Below, one piece after another: positions 63,813-64,000 of a stretch of 64,000 bases of DNA (within the stretch, counting starts at the first letter, position 1; every line of letters begins with the position of its first letter). The translations under genes and the position numbers were made by a program. The notes beneath the pieces are model-generated. The model saw nothing but the letters and a program-made list of their open reading frames with translations, made no database searches and was not told where the DNA came from. Origin of the DNA: Cedecea colo (GTDB lineage Bacteria > Pseudomonadota > Gammaproteobacteria > Enterobacterales > Enterobacteriaceae); NCBI RefSeq assembly GCF_011808225.1, contig NZ_SOYS01000002.1:682001-746000 (forward strand). Reading direction: 5' to 3'.

Positions 63813-64000
63813 TGACAGCACAACCGCGCCTGGCAGACCATCTGGCCGAGCGCGTCAGGGCGTTGATTAACGAGCGTAAACTGGAGGCGGGCATGCGGTT
63901 GCCCGCCGAACGCCAGCTCGCCTCGGAAATGGGCGTTTCCCGTTCGTCCATTCGCGAGGCTATCCAAAAACTGATAAGCGAAGGCGTGCTGATTAGCCGT
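63809..64000 (+). CDS. lldR: L-lactate-responsive GntR/FadR-family regulator LldR, 5' part only
   Basis: First 64 codons, cut by the window end: [40 protein letters not shown] and [19 protein letters not shown]. This is the GntR-type winged helix of LldR. It overlaps the lldP stop by 4 bp (ATGATG), as in E. coli lldPRD. It represses the operon without lactate through the ATTGGT-N3-ACCAAT operators. Confidence 0.93.
   Translation, partial: MMTAQPRLADHLAERVRALINERKLEAGMRLPAERQLASEMGVSRSSIREAIQKLISEGVLISR

Overview
The window looks like a chromosome segment of an enterobacterium of the Enterobacter/Cronobacter/Kosakonia type. The evidence is the close Enterobacteriaceae-like proteins FolD, YbcJ, Rnk, YbdJ, YbdK, YbdG, FdnGHI and LldP, the argU-type tRNA-Arg(TCT) and subtype I-F Cas proteins. 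Genus cannot be fixed from sequence alone. Several genes (folD, ybcJ, tRNA-Arg, rnk, ybdJ, ybdK, ybdG) belong to the 12-14 min region of the E. coli map, but here they are separated by large accessory blocks.

Layout. 1-7464 (minus): an alpha-glucoside uptake and hydrolysis operon, with a binding protein, two permeases, an ATPase and two GH13 glucosidases. It resembles palatinose/trehalulose (pal) clusters. 8072-10110: a GntP-family permease behind tandem GntR-type operators, then rnk. 10670-14740: a ToxR/CadC-like membrane regulator with a small membrane partner, a one-domain sigma-54 activator and an LprI-like periplasmic protein. 14958-17648: a LacI regulator and a PTS EIICB behind twin perfect palindromes. 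17819-19178: ybcJ, folD and tRNA-Arg. 19374-27369: a decayed island at the tRNA, with a frameshifted integrase, a TetR/aldehyde dehydrogenase pair, a rearranged and duplicated OhrR-like regulator/esterase module and a truncated LysR gene. 27645-29103: small orphan genes and an HXXEE membrane protein.

29425-37100 is a complete gallate catabolic cluster: dioxygenase GalA, hydratase GalB, aldolase GalC, tautomerase GalD, transporter GalT and a LysR regulator with two DNA-binding domains, plus an extra dehydrogenase. It would convert gallate to pyruvate and oxaloacetate. 37332-39723: ybdJ, ybdK and a membrane protein. 39980-44572: fdnGHI, formate dehydrogenase-N, with an in-frame UGA for selenocysteine.

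44671-57724 is a subtype I-F CRISPR-Cas locus: cas1, cas2-3, csy1-4, a one-spacer relic array beside an active-site-altered Fic protein, an 8-spacer array and a 14-spacer array. The most interesting signal lies in the roughly 410 bp between cas2-3 and csy1. Two degenerate I-F repeats face the opposite way to the cas genes and flank a 34-nt pseudo-spacer. The first 19 nt of that pseudo-spacer match, at 16 of 19 positions, a site with a 5'-CC PAM directly upstream of a promoter-like sequence for csy1. This is the expected design of a Cas-regulating crRNA-like RNA (CreR/CreA class), by which Cascade would repress its own operon.

58351-64000: a cupin/alcohol dehydrogenase pair, a DUF2946/PepSY membrane pair, and lldP with the start of lldR behind two LldR-type operators 125 bp apart.
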